NCBI GenBank assembly: GCA_035578155.1
Contig: JAPWDM010000020.1
Span: 7,670,055-7,734,054, forward strand
Length of the DNA stretch: 64,000 nt
Source: Brachynemurus nebulosus
Taxonomy: Eukaryota; Arthropoda; Insecta; Neuroptera; Myrmeleontidae
Reading direction: 5' to 3'
The position numbers and the translations under genes were made by a program. The notes beneath the pieces were generated by a model that was given only the letters and a program-made list of their open reading frames with translations, was not told the DNA's origin and made no database searches. Shown here one piece after another: positions 12,397-24,405 of this stretch (within the stretch, counting starts at the first letter, position 1; every line of letters begins with the position of its first letter).

Positions 12397-13423
12397 ATCC
12401 ATGTGAGATGGTATGGCGCGAATTCGTTTGCGTACCTACATTGTAACCGTATTTGGTTTCACTTAACAGGCGAGAAAGTGGATTCATTGCGAGACAAAAC
12501 CATAATGGACTCAATGAGTCGCCTTGAAATATGCCGCGTCTTACTTGAATAAGGTCGCTTTCTGTTTTTTCATTACCAATACTCAAATGTAAGGTCGTTC
12601 GCCAGTCGGACATGATCGTTCCAAGGAAGTTCACGATACTTGGGGGTATTTTGTACAGCTCCAATAGTCTCCGTAACCAGTAGTGCGGGACCGAATCAAA
12701 TGCCTTTTTGTAATCAATAAACGCTGTGTACAGGTTACGTTGTCTCCCTTTCGTTTGTTCCAGTACTACGGAGTCAGTCACAAGCTGCTCTTTACAGCCT
12801 TGTGACCTCTTTCGACATCCCTTTTGTTTTTCTGTCAGTATGGTGTTAATCTGACAATGTTCATTGATCTTTTCTGCCAGACAGGACGTCAAAATCTTAC
12901 ACACTGTAGGCAAGCAGGTGATAGGCCTATAATTCGCAGGATTTTTTGTATCACTGTTTTTAGATTTCATGTATGTGATTCCCTGCGTTAGGAACTTCGG
13001 TGTCAGGTTTGGTGTTCTTATAAATAGTGTGAATTGTTCAGCGAGGTACTTGTGTGTTGATGTAAAGTGTTTGAGCCAGTAGTTTTGTATGTTATCGATG
13101 CCAGGTGCCCTCCAGTTATGCGATCTCTGTAAAGCTCTGGAGACGTCCTCTGTAGTAATGTCCGTATAGGGCATCTTCGGAAGATGTTCGTTATTCCTGC
13201 ACTCTGTATCGATCCAGCTGGCTTTGTCATTATGTTCAATAGTGTTGGACCATATATTCGCCCAGAAACTATGGAGTATGTTCTTCTCCGGTAGAGCATT
13301 ACTGTCAGTTATCGTGTTCGTTAGAGACTGATAAAACCATCTCTCGTTTCTGCTGAACGCTTGGTTTTGTCGTCTGCGTTCAGAACTGGTCTTATATCTT
13401 CGTAAGCGCTTCGCTAGTGCTGT
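12397..13423 (-). pseudogene. LINE reverse transcriptase fingers and palm, N-terminal part
   Basis: Open from just after the TAA at 13424 down to about 12400. Landmarks: SFWANIWSNTIEHND near 13280; then, counting from the methionine at 13174, WRAPGID at 21-27, NYRPI at 81-85, the motif A block FIDYKKAFDSV at 152-162 with catalytic D154, and RRGIFQGDSLSP at 212-223. The frame is lost at about residue 258, just before YMDD, by a one-base change near 12400. Because the frame is continuous with the upstream piece except for a single TAA, the original protein was one polypeptide. Confidence 0.87.
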
Positions 13424-14138
13424 TTATTTTTGGTGAAGCGTACCTCTGATCTCTGTGAGTGTTTTATTGGGTTCCTCGTATTGTGTGTGTACTGTGTGTT
13501 TGTGTAATATTTCGTGTATATATTGTGTGTGTACTGTGTGTTTGTGTAATATTTCGTGTATATATTTGTTGAGCCGTTTGGACCTCGTACACTGTTGGTA
13601 TTGGGTGATCCTGCCGAGGTTGCATCGGATGTTGCTGATGCGTTTATTCAATCGTGTTTCCCAGGCAGGGGTTTTGTGTTCCTTCGAGTTGTGCGCTACA
13701 GGTGGTGTTACATCGGACTCGTTACAACGTATTGCTGCAACGGCTCCACAGTAGATAGCTGTGTGTAACTCGATAAAATTGTCACAAGTTTGCAAGTGTT
13801 GAGGCAGTATTATGTTATTTAATATCTCAACGATCTCAGCCAATCTACGTGAGGTGTGTTGTTTAGGCAACAAATACCGATGTGTGGGATCCGTCCCTTC
13901 GAATTCAGTAAGCGCTGTGTTAAATTCCAGTTCGATCTCTTGCAGTAGGGTGTCATTTACTGCTGTTTCATGGTAGTTAGGCTCATTATCGACAAGTTGT
14001 TGAGTGTCGTTTTGGGTGGGGCTCCCCATTTCTGGTGGGCCGTCGTCGGCCTGACTTTCTTCACATTGAGCAAATTGATGTGCGACTTGTGTTTTAATAG
14101 TGTTTATGAGGGAAAAAGGTATAAGGTTATTGGTGAAA
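13424..14138 (-). pseudogene. LINE region linking Myb-like domain to RT
   Basis: The open frame with methionine at 14029 ends at the TAA 13426-13424. The same frame stays open upstream to about 14138, where it meets the N-terminal piece after a frameshift. It holds a WETRLNKRISNIRCNLGRI block, typical of the region preceding RT in this LINE group, and a duplicated 14-residue segment YIHEILHKHTVHTQ. No catalytic role is known for this region. One nonsense change would be enough to explain the stop at 13424. Confidence 0.75.
13479..13562. repeat. 42-bp in-frame tandem duplication inside the LINE
   Basis: Two perfect head-to-tail copies of a 42-bp unit beginning TATTGTGTGTGTACTGTGTG. It repeats 14 codons and preserves the reading frame. 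Confidence 0.93.
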
Positions 14139-14660
14139 ATGACACTTTTGGTCTGTCAGTCTCTGTTCAGTAACGCGATTTAGGTGAGGATAGGTGCGCG
14201 CGAACTCTTGATGTAATTTCGTACGGTAACCAGTTTTGTCCGTTTCAAGTTTAGTGACTTGGAAGTATGTGCGTACGATGAATTCATTCAGTTCATCTGT
14301 CCATTGCATATGCGCACGCTTCTTACCAGCTTTAATGGTCCCCAAAGAGTGCTCCAAGGAAACACTTAAAGTCGGCTGAGCCAAAGGTGTTGGTGGCTCT
14401 GTAAGTAGGGCAGTAGTATTTTGGCTGAAGGTGTTATTACAGCTGACAGGTGGCTGCCTAGAACCCAGCCTGTCGTCACCGCGATCTAAACTGTCACATT
14501 CAGTGGTGACCCTGATGTGCACGGTCGCTCCACCGGCAGCGGCATTTTTCCGAGGCTTATTTTTTCTGTTCTCCATCCTAATGGGTTGTCCTTGTAGTCG
14601 CCTTTTACGACAAGCAGGACTTACTGTGGGCAAATTCTGCAAAGTGAAGCCCCCACCCAC
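14127..14660 (-). pseudogene. LINE N-terminal piece with Myb-like DNA-binding domain
   Basis: 177 residues. The first half is basic and of low complexity. The second half has MQWTDELNEFIVRTYFQVTK, then YRTKLHQEFARTYP and VTEQRLTDQK, a spaced-tryptophan/aromatic pattern like the Myb-type DNA-binding domain found at the N-terminus of R2-group LINEs. This domain presumably helps target recognition. The frame ends at 14127, while the matching continuation lies in another frame from about 14138, so a frameshift is present. The exact start is unsure; the (TTA)n tract begins only a few bases upstream. Confidence 0.72.
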
Positions 14661-14666
14661 AGGGCG

Positions 14667-14705
<39 letters not shown>

Positions 14706-14713
14706 ATTATTAT
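14667..14713. repeat. (TTA)n tract at the LINE 5' end
   Basis: More than ten TTA units immediately upstream (minus-strand sense) of the LINE. With the tract at 10139-10168 it brackets the insertion. Confidence 0.93.
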
Positions 14714-15107
14714 TTTTTTTCTATTAGTTATTTGATGACAATTTTTCTTGTAGTTAAATGTGGTTTCTGAGATCAGAAACATGCAAATGAGCGACTCGTA
14801 TATATACACAGATGTGTCCACTGCTCATTTAATAGCCCTTTTAGTTTCAGTTATTATTCTAAATAAAGTGGATGTATCGATAAGAATTTTATTATCTAAT
14901 CTTCTACTCAGTATTAGTAGACTTTTGTTTCATTAGTGAACTTGGTTTCAAAAATAACAAAATATTATTATCCTTTTTTGAAAGTTGACAGTATAAAAAG
15001 TCTCTACATGAAAATTGTCCAGAGGCCTCTCAAAGGTAAATCCGTCCTTGTATATATTAAATTTCAAAACTGTGTTTTCAGTAAGATGAAATATTGACAA
15101 AACCAAC

Positions 15108-15109
<2 letters not shown>
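14714..15109. other. AT-rich spacer, no gene seen
   Basis: No feature recognised. Confidence 0.55.
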
Positions 15110-15175
<66 letters not shown>

Positions 15176-15190
15176 TATAGATATATATAT

Positions 15191-15239
<49 letters not shown>
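15110..15239. repeat. (TA)n microsatellite with GATA and CATA interruptions
   Basis: Two long TA runs separated by ATAGATATAG and ATACATACAT. Confidence 0.98.
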
Positions 15240-15242
<3 letters not shown>

Positions 15243-16349
15243 AATTATATAAAATACATTTAAAATGAGGCTAGAACTTAATACTAAACGAAGAAAACTG
15301 TGCAATTTCATCATAAAATGATACCCAACTATATAGTAAGCATAAATTATTTTCTCCATATCATATCGTGGTGTTTGGAGAAAAATTTTAATTAAAACGT
15401 AAGAACATAACGTGAAGGATAAAAATTCAACAAAATTTATAAGCTTAAATAATGTGACGTACTAGCCCATAAACATTTATACATTAGCCCAAATAAACGT
15501 ATATATATGTTTTTAAATATACCTATTTTATCAAGTTCTTAAAGCATTAGTTAACTTCAAAAGAGAGATAAAAATTTTTCTGTTATTGCATAACCATAAC
15601 CAGCAAAACCTAGTCAACATCAAGTGTACTAATTTGATATCTGACGTTAGTTTTTTGCAATCTTCAACACGAATAAAGTTTTTTAATATAAATAACCAAA
15701 AAATAGCGCACAAGTTCGTTACGTTAGAACTTAAAACAATTCGGGGTCGGTCCACCAAGGAGTACACATAGTGAGAGGGGCCTCGTAGGTGATTTGTTGC
15801 TATAAATATAAGTATATATTTTTTTATGGCTAAGAAACGAGTACATTTGACTATGTAGGAAGGCTTCAAATAAACTTTCCGTTATTCGAAATTGGCATGT
15901 ATTTTTCGAAAGAAAGAGCTCAAATAAGGTAAAGTGTTATAATTTTTTATTTTCTCCTTTACTCTTATTAGTTATGTTTTAACATACTGGTCCATTTTGT
16001 TAACTTATTAGTTGTAAAAAAAATGAAACAATATAGAATTACAGAGGAATATTTCTCTCAATATATTTTAATTAGCTTCACATTATTATTTGTTTCTTTG
16101 CCATACAATATTTTTAAAGACCAGCAGCTGCTATTATACTGCTGATTTAATCCAAAAAGCAAGAATTCGTGAATACTATACATTTTGGATAACATAGTCT
16201 ACTAGTGGCCGTCTGGGTTTCGTTTAAGAGTAAATTCGTAAATTTCATGATTATTCTTTGGAACCCTAAAAAATAAATTTAATTCAAAGTAGAACAAAAT
16301 AACAAAATAACATGATGTGATAATTTTATTGCTTGCTAACTTTGTTATA
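15240..16349. other. AT-rich stretch, no gene seen
   Basis: The open frame at 15531-15869 has no recognisable domain and overlaps an equally long one on the opposite strand; neither is supported. Confidence 0.5.
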
Positions 16350-16640
16350 CAGATTTGGACAAAAGTATTAGACACCCCCATAAAACACGTATAACTTATA
16401 AATTAGTTTCATGATGACTTATCTGTTTAATAGTAGAATGAAAGGCAATACTAAAAGTTAATTTTAAACAATAGATAAAGGATTTTAAGGTATCATAAAA
16501 CACCTGGTCCACGAAACGTGAAATATGAAGTTTTTTGAAATATAATATAATTTATTTGTTAGTCTTTTATTAACTTTGATGATAACAAAAAGTTGCTAAG
16601 TGTTGTTTATTTGTGTAGTAGAGACAGTTTGTAATATGAA

Positions 16641-17096
16641 ATGCCGAAACAACGAGAACTTAACACAAAAACACGAATAAAAGTCCAAATGTTATATGAA
16701 GAAGGGAAGACTTAAATAAAGACTGCTAAATTAGTAAAAGTTTGACGATGTGTAATGCAATCTACCATTAAAAAGTTCGCGGAGACTGGCTGTCATTTTG
16801 ACAAAATGATAATGGGCAGAAAAGGCATCGCTACTAACCGCGAAGCTAGAAAATTTATCCGTGACTCACTTAAGGACCGCACAAAAACTTCTTTTGAGCT
16901 CGCTGCAGGTTTATCGGAGAACATTAGGAAACCAATTAGTTTTCGAACTGTAAGAAGAAGAATCACAGAAGCAGACTTAAAAAGCTGCAAAGCCAGGAAG
17001 AAGCCTTGGCTCTCCGATAACAACAAGAAGAATCGTGTGAAATGGGCTCTAAGACACCAGCATTCTTCTGAAGAAGATTGGTCCAATGTGGTATGA
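16641..17096 (+). pseudogene. Tc1-like transposase, N-terminal half, left arm
   Basis: Starts MPKQRELNTKTR and carries paired helix-turn-helix sequence: MLYEEGKT, TAKLVKVS-like, STIKKFAETG, then TSFELAAGLS and FRTVRRRITEADLKSC. Stops occur in frame at 16713 (TAA) and 16743 (TGA), and a TGA at 17094 replaces the tryptophan normally before the first catalytic aspartate (WSNVV then FDESNLEL). Tc1 transposases cut at TA sites using a DDE core; here only the DNA-binding half is left, so it is non-functional. Confidence 0.87.
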
Positions 17097-17129
17097 TTCG
17101 ACGAATCTAATTTGGAGCTAAGTTAAATT

Positions 17130-17604
17130 TTATACCATTGCATTAAACAATGCGATTAAATTCGTCAGACCATACCACATTGGACCAATCTTCTTCAGAA
17201 GAATGCTGGTGTCCTACAGCCCATTCTAACGATTTTTCTTGTTGTTATCGGAGACCGAAAGTTTCTACCTGGTTCTGCGACTTTTTAAGCCTGCTTCCCG
17301 GAGTCTTCTTCTTACAGTTCGAGAACTAACTGGCATCCCAATGTCCTCCAATAAAGCTGCGGTGAGCGCAGAAGCAGTTTTTTTTGCGGTCCGTAAGTGA
17401 GTCACGGATAAATTTTCTAACCTGGCGGTTAATAGTAATGCGTTCTCGTTTTGTTTGTGCGAGAGCCAGTCTCCACGAACCTTTTAATTGTAGATTGCAC
17501 TGCACATCGTCAAACTTTTACTAATTTAGCAATCTCTATTTGAGTCTTCGCTTCTTCATATAACATCTGGATGTTTCTGTGTTAAATTCTCGTTGTTTCG
17601 GCAT
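17130..17604 (-). pseudogene. Tc1-like transposase, N-terminal half, right arm
   Basis: Mirror copy of 16641-17096 starting MPKQREFNT at 17604. It retains VVWSDEFN around the first catalytic aspartate near 17170, which the left arm has lost, but has its own indels in the DNA-binding domain, including an in-frame stop after the RRTR block. Differences between the arms show that they diverged after the inverted structure formed, or that they came from two different parent copies. Confidence 0.83.
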
Positions 17605-17974
17605 TTTGTATTACAAACTGTCTCTACTACACAAATAAAGAACACTCAGCAGCTTCTTGTTTTCCTGAAAGTTAATAAAAGACTAACAAATAAATTACAT
17701 TATTTTTCAAAAAACTTCATATTTTACGTTTTGTGGACCAGGTGTTTTATGATACCTTAAAATCCTTTATCTATTGTTTAAAACTAACTTTTAGTATTGC
17801 CTTTCATTGTACTACTAAACAGATAAGCCATTTTTAAATTAATTTATGAGTTAGACGTGTTTTGTGGGGGTGCCTAATATTTTTGGCCAAGACTGTATAA
17901 CATTACTATATTATGTTAATATTATGTATCTAGTAACAGTGCATAAATAAAACCCATATTCTCGCTATGGAAAT

Positions 17975-17975
<1 letters not shown>

Positions 17976-18065
<90 letters not shown>
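17976..18065. repeat. (TA)n microsatellite at LINE 3' end
   Basis: About 85 bp of TA, directly abutting the 3' end of the minus-strand LINE. Confidence 0.97.
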
Positions 18066-18069
<4 letters not shown>

Positions 18070-18131
18070 AATAATAATATATATTTATTTGCATCGACCA
18101 ATATAGGTATACAAAAGGTTTACATTTGATA

Positions 18132-19616
18132 TTACAATATATCAGTTATATCATAAGGTACCATATTGATTAAATACTTCCTTAATGCCCTTTTAAATTG
18201 TTGCGTGTCTTTACTTGTGATCCATTCAGATAGTTTGTTATACAGCTTCTGCCCAGTATAAACAGGTGTTTTTTCATAGAAGCTTGTCCTATGTGTAAAG
18301 TCAAAATTTGACTTCACTCTTGTATTGTACTCATATTTCTTGGTGCACGATTGATCAAAATATGAATTTTCTTTCATGTATGAAAGTAATTCATATGCAT
18401 ATGTAGCCCAAAATGTTAGGATCTTGTTGTCTTTGAATGCCGTTTTACAACTGTCTCTTGAAGGCATTGTAAATATTAGTCGAATAAATTTTTTCTGTAT
18501 TATAAATACTCTGCTAGATTCCGTACTTCTACCCCATGCTAATATGCCATATTTAATAGCTGAGTAGTAAAACATTAACAGTTGAGATTGTTCAACATAA
18601 TTATTCAATATTCGCATTTGGTAGTGCAACTGATTCAATTTTCTACACATATAATTCAGATGATCGATAAATTTCAAATTGTAATCAATATGTATTCCAA
18701 GAAATTTGGTGACTTTAGTCGCCTTTATTTGACTGCTTTTATTACTAAATATAAGATCTGTATTGGGCATAGTTCTTAATTTAAAATCTACTATATTAGT
18801 CTTGTCTAAGTTTACAATTAATTGATTTTGTGAGCACCATTCACTGAAACGCCAAATTGTAGGGTTTGCTATATTTACAGCATCGTGCATATCATCTCCT
18901 GTGATTAATATGGTGATGTCATCTGCATACATTATCAGTTTGCCAAATTCTAAATGTCCATAGGGATCATTAACAAAGCATATAAAGAGAAGTGGTCCAA
19001 GTGTACTCCCTTGAGGTACTCCTGTTTCCACCCATGTACGTTTCTCTCCATCGATCTTAACTATGATCTTTCTATCCGTTAAGTAGGACTTAATTAACTT
19101 ATAAGCATTTCCCCTTAATCCCATAGCTTCCAATTTTGTTATGAGGAAGTCATGATTTACACTGTCGAAAGCCGTGCTAAGATCAAAGAATAACCCCAGT
19201 GCATACTTGCCATCATCAGTTGCTTTTGAGAGATATTCATAAAATTCAAATATTGCACTTGTCGTAGATCTTTTCATTTTGAAGCCGTGCTGTGCTTCAT
19301 TTATCACTTTATTGTCCTCTAGAAAAGTTATTAACCGGTTAGCGATGATTTTTTCATAAATTTTCGAAAATTCAGAAAGCAAAGAGATTGGTCTGTAATT
19401 CCTTACGTTTTTTGTATTATCTTTCTTATATATTGGCTTTATTTTGGCTACTTTAAGTTGATTTGGGAAAACACTTGTTTCAAGCATCCTATTAATATGT
19501 TCGCATAGTATATTTGAAAATATATATGCATTTTGTTTTAATACTATGCCAGGAATTTCATCAATTCCTGTAGATTTCTTATTTGGTAAACTCCTAATAA
19601 TATAATAATCTTCCAC
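18132..19616 (-). CDS. LINE reverse transcriptase (CR1/Jockey-like)
   Basis: An uninterrupted 494-residue frame with a complete RT core: KKSTGIDEIPG at 13-23, NYRPISLL at 73-80, motif A FFDLSTAFDSV at 143-152, motif B GVPQGSTLGPLL at 199-210, and catalytic YADD at 230-233. The C-terminal part (SAIKYGILAWG, QKKFIRLIF) is the thumb/connection region seen in CR1-like elements. The methionine at 19616 is only the first in the open stretch; the true protein began further upstream with an endonuclease. Catalytic residues are all present, but the copy lacks a 5' end and upstream frames are shifted. CR1 versus another Jockey-group family is not settled. Confidence 0.88.
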   Translation of the reverse strand: MEDYYIIRSLPNKKSTGIDEIPGIVLKQNAYIFSNILCEHINRMLETSVFPNQLKVAKIKPIYKKDNTKNVRNYRPISLLSEFSKIYEKIIANRLITFLEDNKVINEAQHGFKMKRSTTSAIFEFYEYLSKATDDGKYALGLFFDLSTAFDSVNHDFLITKLEAMGLRGNAYKLIKSYLTDRKIIVKIDGEKRTWVETGVPQGSTLGPLLFICFVNDPYGHLEFGKLIMYADDITILITGDDMHDAVNIANPTIWRFSEWCSQNQLIVNLDKTNIVDFKLRTMPNTDLIFSNKSSQIKATKVTKFLGIHIDYNLKFIDHLNYMCRKLNQLHYQMRILNNYVEQSQLLMFYYSAIKYGILAWGRSTESSRVFIIQKKFIRLIFTMPSRDSCKTAFKDNKILTFWATYAYELLSYMKENSYFDQSCTKKYEYNTRVKSNFDFTHRTSFYEKTPVYTGQKLYNKLSEWITSKDTQQFKRALRKYLINMVPYDITDIL

Positions 19617-19950
19617 TGAATGAACTGACTTTTTATCTTTGAAATGTTCGTTAAGCTTCTCATATACTGAACTAGTAATTCATGGTTAGCATTAACTACT
19701 TTACTATTATAGTGCAGTACTAGTTCGTTGTTTGTTTTCTTTTTGTTACCTAATAGTTTGTTTATTCCACTCCAAATATCCTTCGTGTTTATTAGACCCA
19801 AATCTATGTTTTTAAAGACTGTCTGTTTTTTTTGCTTGTGCTATATTTATTTTATGTTTTTTTAATAAAATTTTGTACCTATTTTGCAGTTCAGCACTAT
19901 TATTTTTAATTTTATGTAGTTCTCTTAAGTAGTTGCCCTCCTCAATCAAA
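19617..19950 (-). pseudogene. LINE coding sequence upstream of RT, frameshifted
   Basis: The frame at 19801-19680 reads DIWSGINKLLGNKKK and NELVLHYNSKVV, the linker before RT in this LINE group. It is out of frame with the RT by a change near 19675. A second indel in an A-run near 19828 separates it from NYLRELHKIKNNSAELQNRY further upstream. The sequence stops at the TA tract near 19952, the truncation point. Confidence 0.75.
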
Positions 19951-19952
19951 TT

Positions 19953-20063
<111 letters not shown>

Positions 20064-21498
20064 GGGTAATTCCGGGAGATAATAATTTAGTATTTTAATA
20101 TGTCTTAGCATATGGAGGAGTTGCATCTATACCTTTAATCAAACAAGTAGAAATACAATTTTTCACGTTATTACCTGAAGAAAGTAAAACTCTCTATTAA
20201 AATCCATATTGATACGAAAAAACACTATGCAAAAACGAGGTAGGCAGATACAACTTAGGAAACGAGATTTGAAACGCGCAAAAAATTTTAAAATATTTAT
20301 AACCAACTGTACTCTACATGCTGTATGCGACGTTTACCATACAAACGAATAAGTAGTATGCCATAAGTACACCAAAAAGTTTAGTAGGAGGCTTGAATTA
20401 CTGCGCATTCAAATTCCAACTCTCATCCTACGTTTTCAAAGCTGCACTTACTGACTCTTCATAAAAATTTTTCGCCCAAACTTTGCTATTATGAAATTTA
20501 CTCACATCACAATACGATTGGAAAGCATCTGGTTTTGGTGTTATAAGCATTTACTACACTTATTACCCTTACTGATGCAGCCCCTGCAGCTGTTACAAAC
20601 AGTGGTGAATTTTCCTCGTGGTTCGACTCTCCTGGAATTACCCTATTTCATATATTTAATTTCAAATTTCCTTCCATTTAATTTACTAAATATATACTGC
20701 CAGTAACTCTGCATTCTAATTCCTACAGTCTACATTAATTACGTTGCTGTTTTCAAAAAATTAGTAGAGTTATAAATTTTTTTTATATACTCGCTTAAGT
20801 ACATACAGCTTGTTTACAAAATTTTCCCACTGCATGGAAATTTTCGATCTTAAAACTGTCGGTAAGAATATTTTGGAGATTGAATGTAACTATATTTTTT
20901 TAGTATTTACAAAAATCCGCATCGGTAACGACAATGACGATAATGACGCAAGCTGAGTTTGCGAGATGAGAATTGCGATTTATTCAAGTGAGTAATAGCT
21001 ATTATGTATATGCTAAAAATACTATTCTCTATTACTTAATAAAATAGTTTTTCTACGATTCATAAATCTAATAACAAATGTAAATGTGTAGGAAACCAAT
21101 CTTACTTTTTCGTGTAACACATTTTTTTTTATCACCACTGAAAAAGTACCATCGAAGAATTTTCAACGATATAGTAGGTACATGTGGTACTTAAATTTAC
21201 TACTTTCAAGTCGCTCCCCGGATCATTTGCGTCACCGGGAAAGGTAGACACAGAATAGACACTCATAGTCTACACTGTATTATCTCTAGAATGATTTAAG
21301 GTAATGATAATTCGTCGAATCCAACTCCGAAACAGTGGTCTGTAGGGGAGCTGCATTGCTTTTTGTAAGACAATGAAAAGGTGAATTTGACATAAACTGC
21401 TCTAATATATCTAAGTCAAAGATATCAAACGGTTTGATAGGAGCATCCAAATCAAACAAGGAATTGGTTTCTCTAGGAATCTTTTAATCTAAGCCAAT
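20064..21498. other. No gene seen
   Basis: AT-rich. Short open frames (for example 20491-20706) lack motifs. Confidence 0.5.
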
Positions 21499-21724
21499 TG
21501 TACGACAGCTGAACTATCAGATGTTGATTCGCAATCAGTGATTCAGTTTGCAGACGACACCACTTGAATTGGCTATTTCAAATTTAAATTATAATGTTGA
21601 AAAGGTTTACATATGGTGTAAGCTTAATGGTCTAAAACTCAATATTGAAAAAACGAATATTATTAATTTCACATATAATAATAATTGCAAAAATATACAA
21701 CTAATTATCTTAAATAGCAATTGA
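21499..21724 (+). pseudogene. LINE reverse transcriptase fragment
   Basis: A frame from 21499 reads TAELSDVDSQSVIQFADDTT, the end of an RT palm with the catalytic FADD at 21547-21558. After a frame change, NVEKVYIWCKLNGLKLNIEK continues in the pattern that follows the catalytic site in LINEs, ending at a TGA at 21722-21724. Only about 75 codons survive. It is unrelated in detail to the two larger LINEs in the window. Confidence 0.72.
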
Positions 21725-22500
21725 ATGACAAATGACAAATAACAAGAAAAGAAAAAACATACACTGTTAAAAGAAAGTGAGTGGCTGGATATGTTAAACT
21801 AGTCTAAATTAATATATGTAACTAAGTGAATATTACATATTATATACATTGTTTTAAAGATACAAATTGTACAATATAGTAATTGTAAATATTATTGTGA
21901 TATTTGAATATAAAAAAGTCTTTTTTTCTGTTTAATTTATATAAATTTTAAACATCCATAGATTTTGCTATTTTTAATGACATCAAAAATTACTATTAAA
22001 ATGTTTGTGTTCCTTGTTATTCGCAATTCAAAAACCATTCTATCCAGCTTACCAATTTAAATGTTTTTATAGTTTTTTTTTTTGGAAATACGTTTGGAAT
22101 ATGTTTGAAAAAAACGTTTTGGAAATATTCTTAACAGTGTAGATATCTAAACAACTTGCACTTGACAATTTGTTTTATATTTTACCTAACAATATATAAT
22201 TATGTATTTACTATAGCATATTTAATACAAATACACAAATGTTTATTGCAGGTAATTTAATTTCGCTACTTAAAATACACCGACGAATATTGTCATATTT
22301 TTTCCTGTTCCACTTACTACCTACTACTAAGTTGTTTTACTAAGTTACTAAGTTGTTCTACTAACTATTAACTACTAATCTACTTACTTAGGTGTGAACA
22401 ACGCTTAATGGCGGGTCCAGCTACCAAGCTGTCCTTTGATCAGACTCATAACTTACGCGCACATATTGTTAAAATCCCTTTTCATAGTGAAATATATCAG
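21725..22500. other. No gene seen
   Basis: AT-rich. A short CTACTAAGTTG-type repeat lies near 22315-22390. Confidence 0.5.
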
Positions 22501-22612
22501 GGGCAAAATGGTCCGATGGGACAATATCCTGGCAGTGAAATGACCCAGCAACAAAATGTTCTGGTGGCAAAATGACCCGGGAACATAATGGTCGTGACGG
22601 CACTTCAGAATC
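22501..22612. repeat. Degenerate GGCAAAATG/TGACCC minisatellite
   Basis: Several imperfect repeats of a roughly 20-bp unit resembling GGCAAAATGACCCGGGAACA, GC-richer than the surroundings. Confidence 0.5.
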
Positions 22613-22806
22613 CGCTTCCGATTACCTAATTTTTGATATACGCAATTAGATATAGGTACTATGTGTGAAAATATAGTTTACCAGTTGTTTTTAAAATCTT
22701 CTCAGTTTTGTTACAATTTTGATATAAAATATATTTTCAAAAAATCAGTTTCCCCTTGTTGAATTCAGACAGTTTTCCCTGTGACTTACTAAACATATTT
22801 TATTAA

Positions 22807-24405
<1,599 letters not shown>

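Larger units (their letters stand above)
10169..14666 (-). mobile_element. R2/R4-superclade LINE, nearly full length but broken
   Basis: About 4.5 kb of GC-richer DNA read on the minus strand: an N-terminal Myb-like region, reverse transcriptase, a CCHC zinc finger and a restriction-like endonuclease. It is bounded on both sides by (TTA)n tracts. Dong/R4-type LINEs are known to prefer TAA repeats, which fits. The single ORF is interrupted by a frameshift near 14140, a TAA at 13424-13426, a frameshift near 12400 and a TGA at 12351-12353, so the copy is inactive. Confidence 0.85.
16350..17895. mobile_element. Tc1-like transposon made of two inverted 5' halves
   Basis: Ends are inverted repeats (CAGATTTGG and CAGTCTTGG, then near-identical sequence for hundreds of bases) flanked by the dinucleotide TA on both sides (16348-16349, 17896-17897), the Tc1/mariner target. 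The left half (to about 17110) and the right half (from about 17150) are diverged reverse complements. Each encodes the N-terminal half of a Tc1 transposase and stops just after the first catalytic aspartate. The centre is a roughly 40-bp spacer. The 3' half of the transposase and the opposite original end are absent, so the structure is a palindromic derivative that keeps two transposon ends. Confidence 0.9.
18066..19952 (-). mobile_element. 5'-truncated CR1/Jockey-like LINE
   Basis: Read on the minus strand: residual coding sequence from about 19945, an RT ORF to 18132, a short 3' UTR and an AATAAATATATATTATTATT-type tail. TA microsatellites border both ends. The 5' endonuclease part is missing, as is usual for LINEs that abort reverse transcription. 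Confidence 0.85.
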
